From NCBI RefSeq assembly GCF_031179985.1, contig NZ_JAPSHJ010000006.1:55845-119844 (forward strand): a stretch of 64,000 nt of DNA. Reading direction: 5' to 3'. The position numbers and the translations under genes are program-made. The notes beneath the pieces are model-generated. The model did no database searches and had not been told where the DNA came from. It saw only the letters and a list, made by a program, of their open reading frames with translations. Below are positions 36,008 to 44,308 of this stretch, piece after piece (within the stretch, counting starts at the first letter, position 1; every line of letters starts with the position of its first letter). This DNA comes from Arthrobacter sp. Its GTDB lineage: Bacteria; Actinomycetota; Actinomycetes; Actinomycetales; Micrococcaceae.

Positions 36008-36055
36008 GCTTTCCTTTCGCAGTGAATTCAGTGCTTCCTCCGCTGATTGGTTGTG

Positions 36056-36070
36056 CACAATCTAATTGTG
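36056..36070. promoter_or_regulatory. OhrR operator candidate
   Basis: CACAAT-CTA-ATTGTG is a perfect inverted repeat matching the AAT-N-ATT core of OhrR/MarR sites. It ends four bases before a TACCGT -10, so OhrR bound here would repress its own gene and the downstream ohr operon. Confidence 0.7.
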
Positions 36071-36085
36071 GGCTACCGTTACTGC

Positions 36086-36520
36086 ATGACCAATGCTCCC
36101 AGACTCAACCGCCAGCTGTGCTTCGCCCTTTACTCGGCATCGAAAGCAGCCACTGCGGTTTACCGGCCCATCCTGGAGGAACTGGGGCTCACTTACCCGC
36201 AGTACCTCGTGATGCTGGTGTTATGGGAGAACGAGCCGCGGAGCGTACGGGAATTGGGGGAGGAGCTCGGCCTGGATTCGGGAACACTTTCACCGCTTCT
36301 GAAACGGCTTGAGTCGCTTGAGCTGGTGGAGCGCCGTCGGTCAGCCCTTGACGAGCGCCGGATGGAAATCACTCTGACCGACGCCGGCAGGAAGCTTAGC
36401 GCCAAGGCAACAGGGATTCCCCAGCACCTTGCAGACGCCGCCAAACTCTCGGCCGCCGAGCTGGAGCAGCTCCGTGCAACCTTGGACAGGCTAACCTCTG
36501 CCCTTCACGGTCATCTCTGA
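36086..36520 (+). CDS. ohrR: MarR family regulator of peroxide resistance (OhrR)
   Basis: A 144-aa winged-helix repressor. The redox-sensing Cys12 in RLNRQLCFALYSAS is the hallmark of OhrR, with LTYPQYLVMLVLWE and the wing region ERRRSALDERRMEITLT. It loses DNA binding when Cys12 is oxidised by organic hydroperoxides. I start at ATG 36086, six bases after TACCGT (leaderless) and 15 bases after the operator; the track start 36047 lies upstream of the operator. It is followed by ohr. Confidence 0.92.
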   Translation: MTNAPRLNRQLCFALYSASKAATAVYRPILEELGLTYPQYLVMLVLWENEPRSVRELGEELGLDSGTLSPLLKRLESLELVERRRSALDERRMEITLTDAGRKLSAKATGIPQHLADAAKLSAAELEQLRATLDRLTSALHGHL

Positions 36521-36552
36521 GAATTAACCACCCACAACAGATCGGGTATCAC

Positions 36553-36984
36553 ATGAGGACTCTTTACACTGCAGAAGCACTGGCATCGGGCGAAGGCCGC
36601 GAAGGCAGTGCCCGCAGCAAGGACGGCAAGCTGGACGTTGCTCTGGCCGCCCCCGTGGAGCTTGGAGGCGACGGCCAGGGGACCAACCCTGAGCAACTGT
36701 TCGCCGCCGGCTACGCCGCTTGCTTCCACTCCGCGCTCCGCACTGTTGGCCGCAAATACCGCGCCGACCTGACTGATTCCGCCGTTGCAGCCAAGATTCA
36801 CATCGGCGCACTGGAAGGCGGACCGGGCTACGGCCTTGCCGCCGAACTCGAAATCGCCCTTCCCGCCCTGGATCTTGCAACGGCAGAGGAGCTGGTGGCC
36901 AAAGCGCATCAGATCTGCCCGTATTCCAATGCCACGCGAGGCAACATCAACGTCGACATCAAGATCCTCGAGGTGGCCGCATGA
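36553..36984 (+). CDS. ohr: Organic hydroperoxide resistance protein
   Basis: A 143-aa Ohr/OsmC-fold peroxidase. The two active cysteines are Cys57 (GYAACFHSAL) and Cys122 (ICPYSNATRG), with Arg16 (GEGREGSA) and Glu47 (NPEQLF). It reduces organic hydroperoxides with lipoyl or thiol cofactors. It lies 32 bp after ohrR, and a quinone/zinc-type oxidoreductase overlaps its stop. The operon is a classic sensor-enzyme pair. Confidence 0.95.
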   Translation: MRTLYTAEALASGEGREGSARSKDGKLDVALAAPVELGGDGQGTNPEQLFAAGYAACFHSALRTVGRKYRADLTDSAVAAKIHIGALEGGPGYGLAAELEIALPALDLATAEELVAKAHQICPYSNATRGNINVDIKILEVAA

Positions 36985-38012
36985 GCCAGGAAACCGTGAG
37001 CCAGGAAACTGTCACAACCACCCGTGTCATCCAGCTGGCATCCCGGCCCTCAGGCCGTCCCGTGCCGGAGAACTTCCGTCTTGCAGAAGCCGCCGTACCG
37101 GAATTGGAAGACGGCCAGGTGCTGGTACGGAACCTCTTTATCTCCGTGGATCCCTACATGCGTGGCCGGATGAACGACGTCAAGTCCTACTCGGCACCGT
37201 TTGCGGTGGGGGAAGCGCTCGACGGCGGAGCAGTAGGCGAGGTCATCGCGTCCCGGTCCTCTGAGCGGAACGTGGGGGACGTCGTCGTGCATTCACTGGG
37301 CTGGCGTGAACACTCTGTTGCTGAAGCGGGCTCCACGACGGTTGCCCGCACTGACCTTGCCCCCGCCTCCGCCTTTCTGGGCGCGCTGGGGATGACTGGC
37401 CTCACGGCTTACGCAGGCCTTCTGAAGGTGGCGGAGTTCAAGGAAGGCGACGCCGTTTTCGTTTCCGGTGCTGCCGGGGCGGTAGGCTCCCTCGTTGGCC
37501 AGATAGCCAGAGCAATGGGTGCGTCCCGCGTTATCGGTTCGGCAGGCTCGCAGGAGAAAGTGGACAGGCTGCTTGAACTTGGTTTCGATGCCGCCTTCAA
37601 CTACCACGACGGCCCCGTGAAGGATCAGCTCAAGGAAGCGGCCGGCCAGGCGGGGATCGACGTGTACTTCGACAATGTGGGTGGCGAACACCTTGAGGCT
37701 GCGTTGTCCGTGCTGAACGTTGGCGGACGAGTGGCGATGTGCGGTGCGATTGCCCAGTACAACGCCACCGAACCTACCCCTGCCCCGCACAACCTGATGC
37801 TGGCCATCGGGAAGCAGCTCACTTTGAGAGGATTCCTGGTAGGCGGCCAGCGGCAGCATGCAGCTGAGTTTGCCGGCAGGATGTCCGGCTGGCTGGCTGA
37901 CGGCACTGTCCGCTATGACGAGACAATCGTGGACGGACTGGAGAACGCGCCGCAGGCATTCATGGACCTCCTCGATGGTGCAAACACAGGGAAAATGCTC
38001 GTACGCCTGTAG
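36981..38012 (+). CDS. NADP-dependent oxidoreductase (MDR family, CurA/YncB-like)
   Basis: A 343-aa medium-chain dehydrogenase/reductase without zinc ligands. It has ISVDPYMRGRMND, the cofactor-binding motif VFVSGAAGAVGSLVGQIARAMGASRVIGSAGS, and FDNVGGEHLEAALSVLNVGGRVAMCGAI. It resembles 2-alkenal/prostaglandin reductase-type enzymes that saturate reactive enals formed by lipid peroxidation. It overlaps ohr by four bases, so it fits a peroxide-stress role. The physiological substrate is inferred from family and neighbours. Confidence 0.87.
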   Translation: MSQETVSQETVTTTRVIQLASRPSGRPVPENFRLAEAAVPELEDGQVLVRNLFISVDPYMRGRMNDVKSYSAPFAVGEALDGGAVGEVIASRSSERNVGDVVVHSLGWREHSVAEAGSTTVARTDLAPASAFLGALGMTGLTAYAGLLKVAEFKEGDAVFVSGAAGAVGSLVGQIARAMGASRVIGSAGSQEKVDRLLELGFDAAFNYHDGPVKDQLKEAAGQAGIDVYFDNVGGEHLEAALSVLNVGGRVAMCGAIAQYNATEPTPAPHNLMLAIGKQLTLRGFLVGGQRQHAAEFAGRMSGWLADGTVRYDETIVDGLENAPQAFMDLLDGANTGKMLVRL

Positions 38013-38116
38013 GTTCCATCGCCGAAGTTGGGCGACTGGCGTCATGTGACTTGCACTCAGCCCTACCCGTAGGTAACAAGTTCTCAACGATATGCCGATA
38101 AGGCCTCCAGCGTGTG

Positions 38117-38133
38117 CCTGGACGTGTTCCAGG
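38117..38133. promoter_or_regulatory. Inverted repeat in the nucleoside operon promoter
   Basis: CCTGGA-CGTGT-TCCAGG is a perfect 6-bp inverted repeat, extended on both sides by GTGT/ACAC with one bulge. It ends just before a -10-like TAAAGT (38138-38143). It could be a repressor site in the promoter of the BMP operon. Confidence 0.5.
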
Positions 38134-38149
38134 ACACTAAAGTTGCATG

Positions 38150-38272
38150 TATCAGAGCGCTACGGCGCAGTGCTGCGAACCCATCAGTGAAAACAGAATT
38201 TCAGTGTGGAGCATTAGAAACGGACACTCATTGAACCGTCGTAGCGCCTATCTCTTTTTTCCTGGAGGAACA
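38150..38272 (+). ncRNA. Structured 5' leader of the nucleoside ABC operon (candidate regulatory RNA)
   Basis: The approximately 120-nt leader is closed by GCGCTAC (38157-38163) pairing with GTAGCGC (38241-38247), next to GG/CC. Inside are a CGCA-GTGC-TGCG hairpin and two AGTG segments (38186-38189, 38203-38206) that both could pair with CACT (38225-38228). A TCTCTTTTTT run follows the closing stem and directly precedes the GGAGGA ribosome site. No reading frame with an SD fits inside. I recognise no known riboswitch class. Confidence 0.4.
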
Positions 38273-39379
38273 TTGAAGAACTCACTGCGTGCAACCGTCA
38301 AGCGCGGTTCCATGGTTGGCGTCGCCACCGCAGGTGCGGCCGCTCTCCTGCTGACGGCTTGCGGGGCTCCCCCTGAAGCGGGGGGCCCGACTGCCACGGC
38401 CAGCGATTACTCCGGCTGCATCGTGTCAGACTCCGGTGGATTCGATGACCAGTCGTTCAACCAGTCCTCGTACGAGGGCCTGAAGAAAGCCGAAGCGGAC
38501 CTCGGCATCAAGGTCAACCAGGTCGAATCCAAGACCAACAATGACTTCGAGCCGAACCTCAACGCCATGGTCACGGCAGGCTGCGACCTCACCCTCACGG
38601 TCGGATTCCTCCTGGGCGACGCCACGAAGAAGATCGCCACCGCCAACCCTGACAGCCACTTCGCCATTATCGACTTCAACTACGCGCCGGCCATCAGCAA
38701 CGTCAAGCCGATCATCTACGACACGGCGCAGGCGGCCTTCATGGCCGGGTACCTGGCTGCCGGAACCACGAAGACCGGAACAGTCGCGACCTTCGGCGGC
38801 ATCAAGATCCCCACCGTCACCATCTTCATGGACGGCTACGCCGACGGCGTGAAGTACTACAACGAACAGAAGGGCAAGGACGTCAAGGTCCTTGGCTGGG
38901 ACAAAGCAGCCCAGGACGGCAGCTTTACCGGTGACTTCGAAAAGCAGGACAAGGGCAAGCAGCTGACCCAGAACTTCCTGGATCAGGGTGCGGACATCGT
39001 CATGCCCGTCGCCGGTCCGGTTGGTAAGGGCGCCGGTGCTGCGCTGAAGGAAGCCAAGGCCGCAGGCAAGGACGTCAAACTCATCTGGGTTGACTCTGAC
39101 GGCTTCCGCACCGCTCCTGATTACAAGGACATCATGCTGACCTCCGTGATGAAGCAGATGGGTGATGCTGTCGAGACCGTGGTGAAGGAAGACAAGGAAG
39201 GCACGTTCTCCAACGCCCCGTACGTCGGCACCCTGGCCAACAACGGCGTCCAGCTTGCTCCCTTCCACGACCTGGAATCAGCAGTTCCGGCAGAGCTGAA
39301 GTCGGAGCTGGAACAGATCAAGAAGGACATTGTGGACGGCAAGCTGAAGGTGGAATCCACCGCCAGCCCCAAGGTCTGA
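38273..39379 (+). CDS. BMP family ABC transporter substrate-binding lipoprotein (nucleoside)
   Basis: A 368-aa lipoprotein. LLLTACG is the lipobox. The mature fold has the BMP/Med family signature DSGGFDDQSFNQSSYEGLKKAE, then FAIIDFNYAP, AAFMAGYLAAG and the IWVDSDG block. BmpA-like proteins in actinobacteria and Bacillus bind purine or guanosine-type nucleosides. The TTG start at 38273 has GGAGGA three to four bases upstream; the track start 38147 lies in the leader. It is the first gene of an uptake operon including ATPase, two permeases, cdd and deoA. Confidence 0.92.
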   Translation: MKNSLRATVKRGSMVGVATAGAAALLLTACGAPPEAGGPTATASDYSGCIVSDSGGFDDQSFNQSSYEGLKKAEADLGIKVNQVESKTNNDFEPNLNAMVTAGCDLTLTVGFLLGDATKKIATANPDSHFAIIDFNYAPAISNVKPIIYDTAQAAFMAGYLAAGTTKTGTVATFGGIKIPTVTIFMDGYADGVKYYNEQKGKDVKVLGWDKAAQDGSFTGDFEKQDKGKQLTQNFLDQGADIVMPVAGPVGKGAGAALKEAKAAGKDVKLIWVDSDGFRTAPDYKDIMLTSVMKQMGDAVETVVKEDKEGTFSNAPYVGTLANNGVQLAPFHDLESAVPAELKSELEQIKKDIVDGKLKVESTASPKV

Positions 39380-39406
39380 TCCCCAACGCCCTGATCCCAA
39401 CGCAAG

Positions 39407-39448
39407 GCGCCGCCACCCGGACAGTTACGACTGGACGGGCGGTGGCGC
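39407..39448 (+). terminator. Hairpin after the BMP gene
   Basis: GCGCCGCCACCCG pairs with CGGGCGGTGGCGC (one mismatch, one wobble) and is followed by TTTT. It lies between the binding-protein gene and the ATPase, so it may act as a partial terminator that gives the binding protein higher expression. Confidence 0.65.
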
Positions 39449-39569
39449 TTTTCGTTGGCATTCTCCTTTTTTTCGTTGTGCATGGCCTGGCTCCGCCCAC
39501 TGCGGCAGGTACTAGGCTGATGCTGCAGCCACATATCCCGTCCGGCCAGATGCGCCGGACGCTTCGAGA

Positions 39570-41183
39570 TTGGTCAGAGTTTTGAAACTTGAACTCAAGG
39601 GGATTACCAAACGCTTTGGCTCCCTGCTAGCCAACGATCACATTGATGTGGTTGTTGAACCCGGTCAGATTCATTGCCTCCTGGGTGAGAACGGCGCCGG
39701 CAAGTCCACCCTGATGAACGTCCTCTACGGCTTGTACGAGCCCACTGACGGCGAAATCCTCATCGACGGCAAACCTGTCAGCTTCCGCGGGCCCGGAGAT
39801 GCCATGGCCGCCGGCATCGGCATGGTGCACCAGCATTTTATGCTGGTGCCTGTTTTTACGGTTGCCGAAAACGTCGCACTGGGCGCCGAAGCCACCAAGG
39901 CCGGCGGCTTCCTGAACCTGGACGATACGCGGCGGAAAATCAAGGAAATCTCTGACCGGTACGGGTTCGACGTCGATCCTGACGCCCTCGTGGAAGACCT
40001 TCCCGTGGGCGTCCAGCAGCGCGTCGAAATCATCAAGGCCCTGGTCCGCGACGCAAAGGTCCTCATCCTGGATGAGCCGACGGCGGTGCTCACCCCGCAG
40101 GATACCGACGAGCTGCTTGACATCATGCGTCAGCTTAAGAGCAGCGGCACTTCGATCGTCTTCATCTCTCACAAGCTCCGCGAAGTCAAGGCAGTCTCTG
40201 ACACCATTACGGTGATCCGGCGCGGCAAGGTTGTGGGAACTGCTGCTCCGGGGGCTTCAACCACTGAGCTGGCTTCCATGATGGTGGGCCGCTCCGTGAG
40301 CCTCACGCTGGACAAGGAGCCCGCCCAGCCCAAGGAGACCACTTTCGAAGTCAGGGACCTCACCGTGATTGCCCCCAGCGGGCAGCACGTGGTGGACGGA
40401 ATCAGTTTCAGTATCGCCCGGGGTGAGATCCTTGCCGTGGCCGGTGTCCAGGGCAACGGCCAAACGGAACTCACCGAAGCGATTCTGGGCCTGCAGGAGC
40501 GGGTCCACGGATCCATCCTGCTCGACGGCAAGGAACTCCTTGGCCGGAGCGTCAAGGAAGTGCTGCGGGCCGGCGTCGGATTCGTTCCCGAGGACCGGAA
40601 AGTGGACGGACTGATCGGCACCTTCTCCATCGCCGAGAACCTGGTGCTGGACCTCTACGATCAGTCTCCCTTCGCCAAAGGAATCGGTATGAGCCCGGCC
40701 AAGGTCCTGGAGAACGCCACGTCAAGGATTGGGGAATTCGATATCCGCACTCCGTCCGGATCATTGGCTGCCGGCACCTTGTCCGGCGGAAACCAGCAGA
40801 AGGTGGTCATGGCGCGGGAACTCTCGCGTCCGCTGCGTCTTTTCATCGCCTCCCAGCCCACCCGCGGCGTGGACGTGGGCTCTATTGAATTCCTGCACCG
40901 GCGAATCGTCGCCGAACGCGACAACGGCACTCCGGTCATGATCGTGTCCACTGAATTGGATGAGGTCATGGAGCTGGCAGACCGGATTGCAGTGCTTTAC
41001 AAGGGCAAGCTGGTGGGGACTGTTCCGGCCGGCACCAGCAGGGACGTCCTGGGCCTGATGATGGCAGGTCTGTCTCCCGAAGAGGCAGCCCATGCCGACC
41101 GCGCCCATCATGATGGATCACCGGACGATGGATCATCCCCTGAACCCTCCACCTCCCGCGCCGAAGGAGGCGACCATGTCTGA
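39570..41183 (+). CDS. nupA: Nucleoside ABC transporter ATP-binding protein (double ATPase)
   Basis: A 537-aa tandem ATPase. Domain 1 has [23 protein letters not shown] and DEPTAVLTPQD; domain 2 has the weakened P-loop GVQGNGQTEL and [15 protein letters not shown]. This matches NupA/YufO-type nucleoside importers that work with BMP proteins. The acidic 35-residue C-terminal tail (SPDDGSSPEPSTSRAEGG) is an addition. The track start at TTG 39570 could be TTG 39582 (LKLELKG) instead. Its end overlaps the first permease by 8 bp. Confidence 0.92.
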   Translation: MVRVLKLELKGITKRFGSLLANDHIDVVVEPGQIHCLLGENGAGKSTLMNVLYGLYEPTDGEILIDGKPVSFRGPGDAMAAGIGMVHQHFMLVPVFTVAENVALGAEATKAGGFLNLDDTRRKIKEISDRYGFDVDPDALVEDLPVGVQQRVEIIKALVRDAKVLILDEPTAVLTPQDTDELLDIMRQLKSSGTSIVFISHKLREVKAVSDTITVIRRGKVVGTAAPGASTTELASMMVGRSVSLTLDKEPAQPKETTFEVRDLTVIAPSGQHVVDGISFSIARGEILAVAGVQGNGQTELTEAILGLQERVHGSILLDGKELLGRSVKEVLRAGVGFVPEDRKVDGLIGTFSIAENLVLDLYDQSPFAKGIGMSPAKVLENATSRIGEFDIRTPSGSLAAGTLSGGNQQKVVMARELSRPLRLFIASQPTRGVDVGSIEFLHRRIVAERDNGTPVMIVSTELDEVMELADRIAVLYKGKLVGTVPAGTSRDVLGLMMAGLSPEEAAHADRAHHDGSPDDGSSPEPSTSRAEGGDHV

Positions 41184-42588
41184 GAAACACAAACACGTGG
41201 CGGACAACCATTCGAAGAAGCCGCCGAAGTCAACAAAGGCCAACGATTCCAACAACGGGACCAACGCCGCTGATGCGCCCGCCCCCGCCGAGGACACAGC
41301 CTCTGCCGTGTCGCTGGACACGGCCGGCGGTGCGATGGGCCCTTCAGCGGTGCCCGTATCTGCCATGAGTGGAACGCTGCCGGGCGGACCCGACACCTTG
41401 CTCCGCAGGATTTTCACCGGCAGCGGGATGGTTTCCCTGCTGGCCGTTCTCCTGGCGCTGATCCTGGGCGGTTTGCTCATTGCCAGCACGGACAAGCAGG
41501 TGGGAGCCACAGCCACCTACTTTTTCGCTCGGCCCACTGACTTCCTCCTTGCGGTCTGGAATGCAGCCACACGTTCTTATGTGGCACTGTTCCAAGGGTC
41601 AGTGTTTAACCCGCGGGGAAACACAGCTGCTGCGCAGTTCGCCCCGTTCATGGAGACCCTCACCATAGCGACGCCGCTGATCACGGCAGGCCTGGGTGTG
41701 GCACTTGCTTTCCGCGCCGGACTGTTCAACATCGGTGCGCAGGGACAGATCATCATGGCAGGCATCCTCGCGGCCTGGGCCGGCTTCGCACTGCATCTGC
41801 CGCTGGGCCTGCATCTGCTGCTGGTCCTCGTGGCGGGCATCATTGGCGGTGCCATCTGGGGAGGGCTGGTGGGTTACCTCAAAGCGCGCACTGGTGCCCA
41901 CGAGGTGATTCTGACCATCATGTTCAACTACATAGCGCTGTATTTCCTCAGGTACCTGCTGAATACTCCCGCATTCCAGCGTCCGGGGGAGACCAACCCT
42001 ATTTCCCCCATCCTGGATCCGACCGCCGTCTATCCGCAGATTTTTGGCACCCAGTACCGGCTCCACCTCGGCTTTGTCCTTGCCATCGCGGCCACTGTAC
42101 TGGTGTGGTGGCTCCTTAACCGCTCCACCATCGGCTTCGAATTCCGGGCAGTGGGCGCCAACCCCAAGGCGGCACTGACAGCAGGAATCAACGTTCCACG
42201 TGCAACCATCCTGGTGATGGCCCTTGCCGGGGCCTTGGCTGGAATGTCCGGCGTGGCCCAGGTTGCGGGAACCGAGAAGGTCCTCACCGACGGCGTCGCG
42301 GCTACTTACGGTTTTGATGCCATCACTGTTGCGCTGTTGGGACGTTCGACGCCGTGGGGGACGTTCGCAGCCGGCCTGCTGTTCGGCGCCTTCCGTGCAG
42401 GTGCGGTCCAGATGCAGATCCAAACCGGGACACCTATCGACATTGTCCTGGTGGTCCAGTCGCTCATCGTCCTGTTCATCGCCGCCCCGCCACTGGTGCG
42501 GGCCGTCTTCGGGCTGAACCCGCGGCGGAAGAAAACGGCTACCGCCGGTAAGTCCACAACGGCAGCCACCACCGGAGGTGCCGCATGA
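41176..42588 (+). CDS. nupB: Nucleoside ABC transporter permease, subunit 1
   Basis: A 470-aa permease of the BPD-2 (YufP) type with about nine hydrophobic segments. It has GLFNIGAQGQIIMAGILAAWAG and RAVGANPKAALTAGINVPR as contacts. ATG 41176 follows GGAGG, overlapping the ATPase stop; the track start 41092 is inside the ATPase. Residues 1-70 are a charged, Lys/Asp-rich disordered extension before the first membrane segment, longer than in Bacillus NupP. It works as a heterodimer with the next permease. Confidence 0.9.
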   Translation: MSEKHKHVADNHSKKPPKSTKANDSNNGTNAADAPAPAEDTASAVSLDTAGGAMGPSAVPVSAMSGTLPGGPDTLLRRIFTGSGMVSLLAVLLALILGGLLIASTDKQVGATATYFFARPTDFLLAVWNAATRSYVALFQGSVFNPRGNTAAAQFAPFMETLTIATPLITAGLGVALAFRAGLFNIGAQGQIIMAGILAAWAGFALHLPLGLHLLLVLVAGIIGGAIWGGLVGYLKARTGAHEVILTIMFNYIALYFLRYLLNTPAFQRPGETNPISPILDPTAVYPQIFGTQYRLHLGFVLAIAATVLVWWLLNRSTIGFEFRAVGANPKAALTAGINVPRATILVMALAGALAGMSGVAQVAGTEKVLTDGVAATYGFDAITVALLGRSTPWGTFAAGLLFGAFRAGAVQMQIQTGTPIDIVLVVQSLIVLFIAAPPLVRAVFGLNPRRKKTATAGKSTTAATTGGAA

Positions 42589-43898
42589 GCACAACAACTA
42601 CAGCACCCAAGCCAGGAACCCCGCAGCCGGGCACTACCCGGATCCAGGGCTCCTCAGCCAAACCGGTCACCTGGAAAATCCCCATCCTGCTGGCGGCGCT
42701 GGGCCTCGTGGCCTTTGTGTTCTTTGGAGTCATGGGTCCCAACCAGACTGCAAAGTTCGGGATCTCCTCAGCGGGCGACTTCTTCCAGCTGCCTGTCATC
42801 GAAGTGCCGGCGTTCCTTGCAGGCATTGTGCTGTCCGTGGTCCTGCTCGGCCTGGCCGGTTATGCGGTGTATCTGAAGACGAGGAACCAGTCAGCCCCGC
42901 GGTGGCTTCCCATTGCATTCATCGTCGTATTTGTCGTGGCCTTCCTGATCTGGCTGGTGGGAGGCGCACGCACGCCGAACATTTCCCTTGCCGGGCTGAT
43001 TGCCGGATCCGTGACGCTTGCCGTTCCGCTGGTCTTCGGCTCGCTGTCAGGCGTCTTGTGCGAGCGGGTTGGCGTGGTGAATATCGCCATCGAGGGACAG
43101 TTGCTCGGCGGTGCCTTTACGGCTGCCATCGTGGCAAGCATTACGAAGAACCCCTTCATCGGACTCCTGGCTGCGGCCCTTGCCGGCGCCGTCGTCTCCG
43201 TGGTCCTTGCCCTGTTCAGCATCAAATACCTCGTCAACCAGATCATCGTTGGTGTGGTGCTGAACGTCCTGGTGTCCGGTCTGACCGGGTTCATGTTCAG
43301 CACGGTGATGCAGGCCGACCCGGAGCAGTTCAACTCGCCGGACAGGCTGCCTATTGTGGATATCCCGGTGCTCTCAAGCATTCCCCTGATCGGGCCGATC
43401 CTCTTCAGGCAGTCCGTGGTTGGCTACCTTATGTACATTGCGGTGATCGTGGTGTGGATTGGATTGTTCAAGACGAAGTGGGGCCTCCGGGTCCGTGCGG
43501 TGGGTGAACATCCGGAAGCAGCTGACACCATGGGCATCAAAGTCAACGCCACCCGATTCTGGAATGTCACGCTCGGTGGCGCGATCGCCGGTATCGGCGG
43601 TTCGTTCTTCACCCTGGTGGCCATCGACAGCTTCACCAAGGAGATCTCCGGCGGGCGCGGTTTCATAGCCCTGGCTGCCCTGATCTTCGGACGCTGGAAC
43701 CCCATCGGCGCCTTCTTTGCAGCATTGCTGTTCGGTTTTGCCGACAACCTGCAAAGCATCGTCACCATCATTGGTACCCCCGTACCGAGCCAGTTCATGG
43801 CCATGCTGCCGTACCTGGTAACCGTGCTGGCCGTGGCCGGACTGGTGGGCCGCTCCAGACCACCTGCCGCAAGCGGCATTCCGTACGTCAAGGGTTGA
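42585..43898 (+). CDS. nupC: Nucleoside ABC transporter permease, subunit 2
   Basis: A 437-aa permease with around nine hydrophobic segments. It has GVLCERVGVVNIAIEGQLLGGAF and RAVGEHPEAADTMGIKVN, which is the pattern of NupQ/YufQ subunits, and a GGRGFIALAALIFGRWNP segment near the end. It overlaps the first permease by four bases (ATGA). It passes nucleosides through the cytoplasmic membrane. The downstream cdd and deoA fit this role. The naming follows family analogy; a precise substrate is not shown. Confidence 0.88.
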   Translation: MSTTTTAPKPGTPQPGTTRIQGSSAKPVTWKIPILLAALGLVAFVFFGVMGPNQTAKFGISSAGDFFQLPVIEVPAFLAGIVLSVVLLGLAGYAVYLKTRNQSAPRWLPIAFIVVFVVAFLIWLVGGARTPNISLAGLIAGSVTLAVPLVFGSLSGVLCERVGVVNIAIEGQLLGGAFTAAIVASITKNPFIGLLAAALAGAVVSVVLALFSIKYLVNQIIVGVVLNVLVSGLTGFMFSTVMQADPEQFNSPDRLPIVDIPVLSSIPLIGPILFRQSVVGYLMYIAVIVVWIGLFKTKWGLRVRAVGEHPEAADTMGIKVNATRFWNVTLGGAIAGIGGSFFTLVAIDSFTKEISGGRGFIALAALIFGRWNPIGAFFAALLFGFADNLQSIVTIIGTPVPSQFMAMLPYLVTVLAVAGLVGRSRPPAASGIPYVKG

Positions 43899-43903
43899 GC
43901 AGG

Positions 43904-44308
43904 ATGACCACCACGGAAGTCGATTGGCAGGCTCTGGAGGCTGCCGCCGTCGCTGCTATGAACAACGCCTATGTCCCCTACTCAAAGTTCCCGGTGGGGG
44001 CTGCGGCCCTCACCTCGGACGGCCGGACCGTCAGCGGCTGCAACGTGGAAAATGCCAGTTACGGCCTGACCCTTTGCGCGGAATGTTGCTTGGTAGGCAA
44101 CCTGCACATGAGTGGAGGCGGCCTGCTGCGTGCCTTTTATTGCGTGGACGCCGACGGCCAGGTGCTCATGCCGTGCGGGCGATGCCGCCAGCTGCTCTAC
44201 GAGTTCCGCGCACCGGACATGGAACTAATGACCACCCAGGGAATCAAGACAATGGACCAGGTGCTTCCCGACGCATTTGGTCCCCAACACTTGGAGGAAA
44301 CCCGGTGA
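43904..44308 (+). CDS. cdd: Cytidine deaminase
   Basis: A 134-aa homotetrameric-type zinc deaminase. The zinc site is visible as CAE (NASYGLTLCAECC) and PCGRC, and YVPYSKFPVGAA and NVENAS are the substrate-side motifs. It converts cytidine and deoxycytidine to uridine and deoxyuridine. ATG 43904 follows GAGCAGG; the track start 43895 is TTG just upstream. It overlaps the deoA start by four bases. Part of the nucleoside salvage operon. Confidence 0.95.
   Translation: MTTTEVDWQALEAAAVAAMNNAYVPYSKFPVGAAALTSDGRTVSGCNVENASYGLTLCAECCLVGNLHMSGGGLLRAFYCVDADGQVLMPCGRCRQLLYEFRAPDMELMTTQGIKTMDQVLPDAFGPQHLEETR

Noticed and set aside
43924-44304. Upstream extension of the deoA ORF
   Set aside because: Frame-shifted copy of cdd; GTG 44305 with GGAGG is the proper start.
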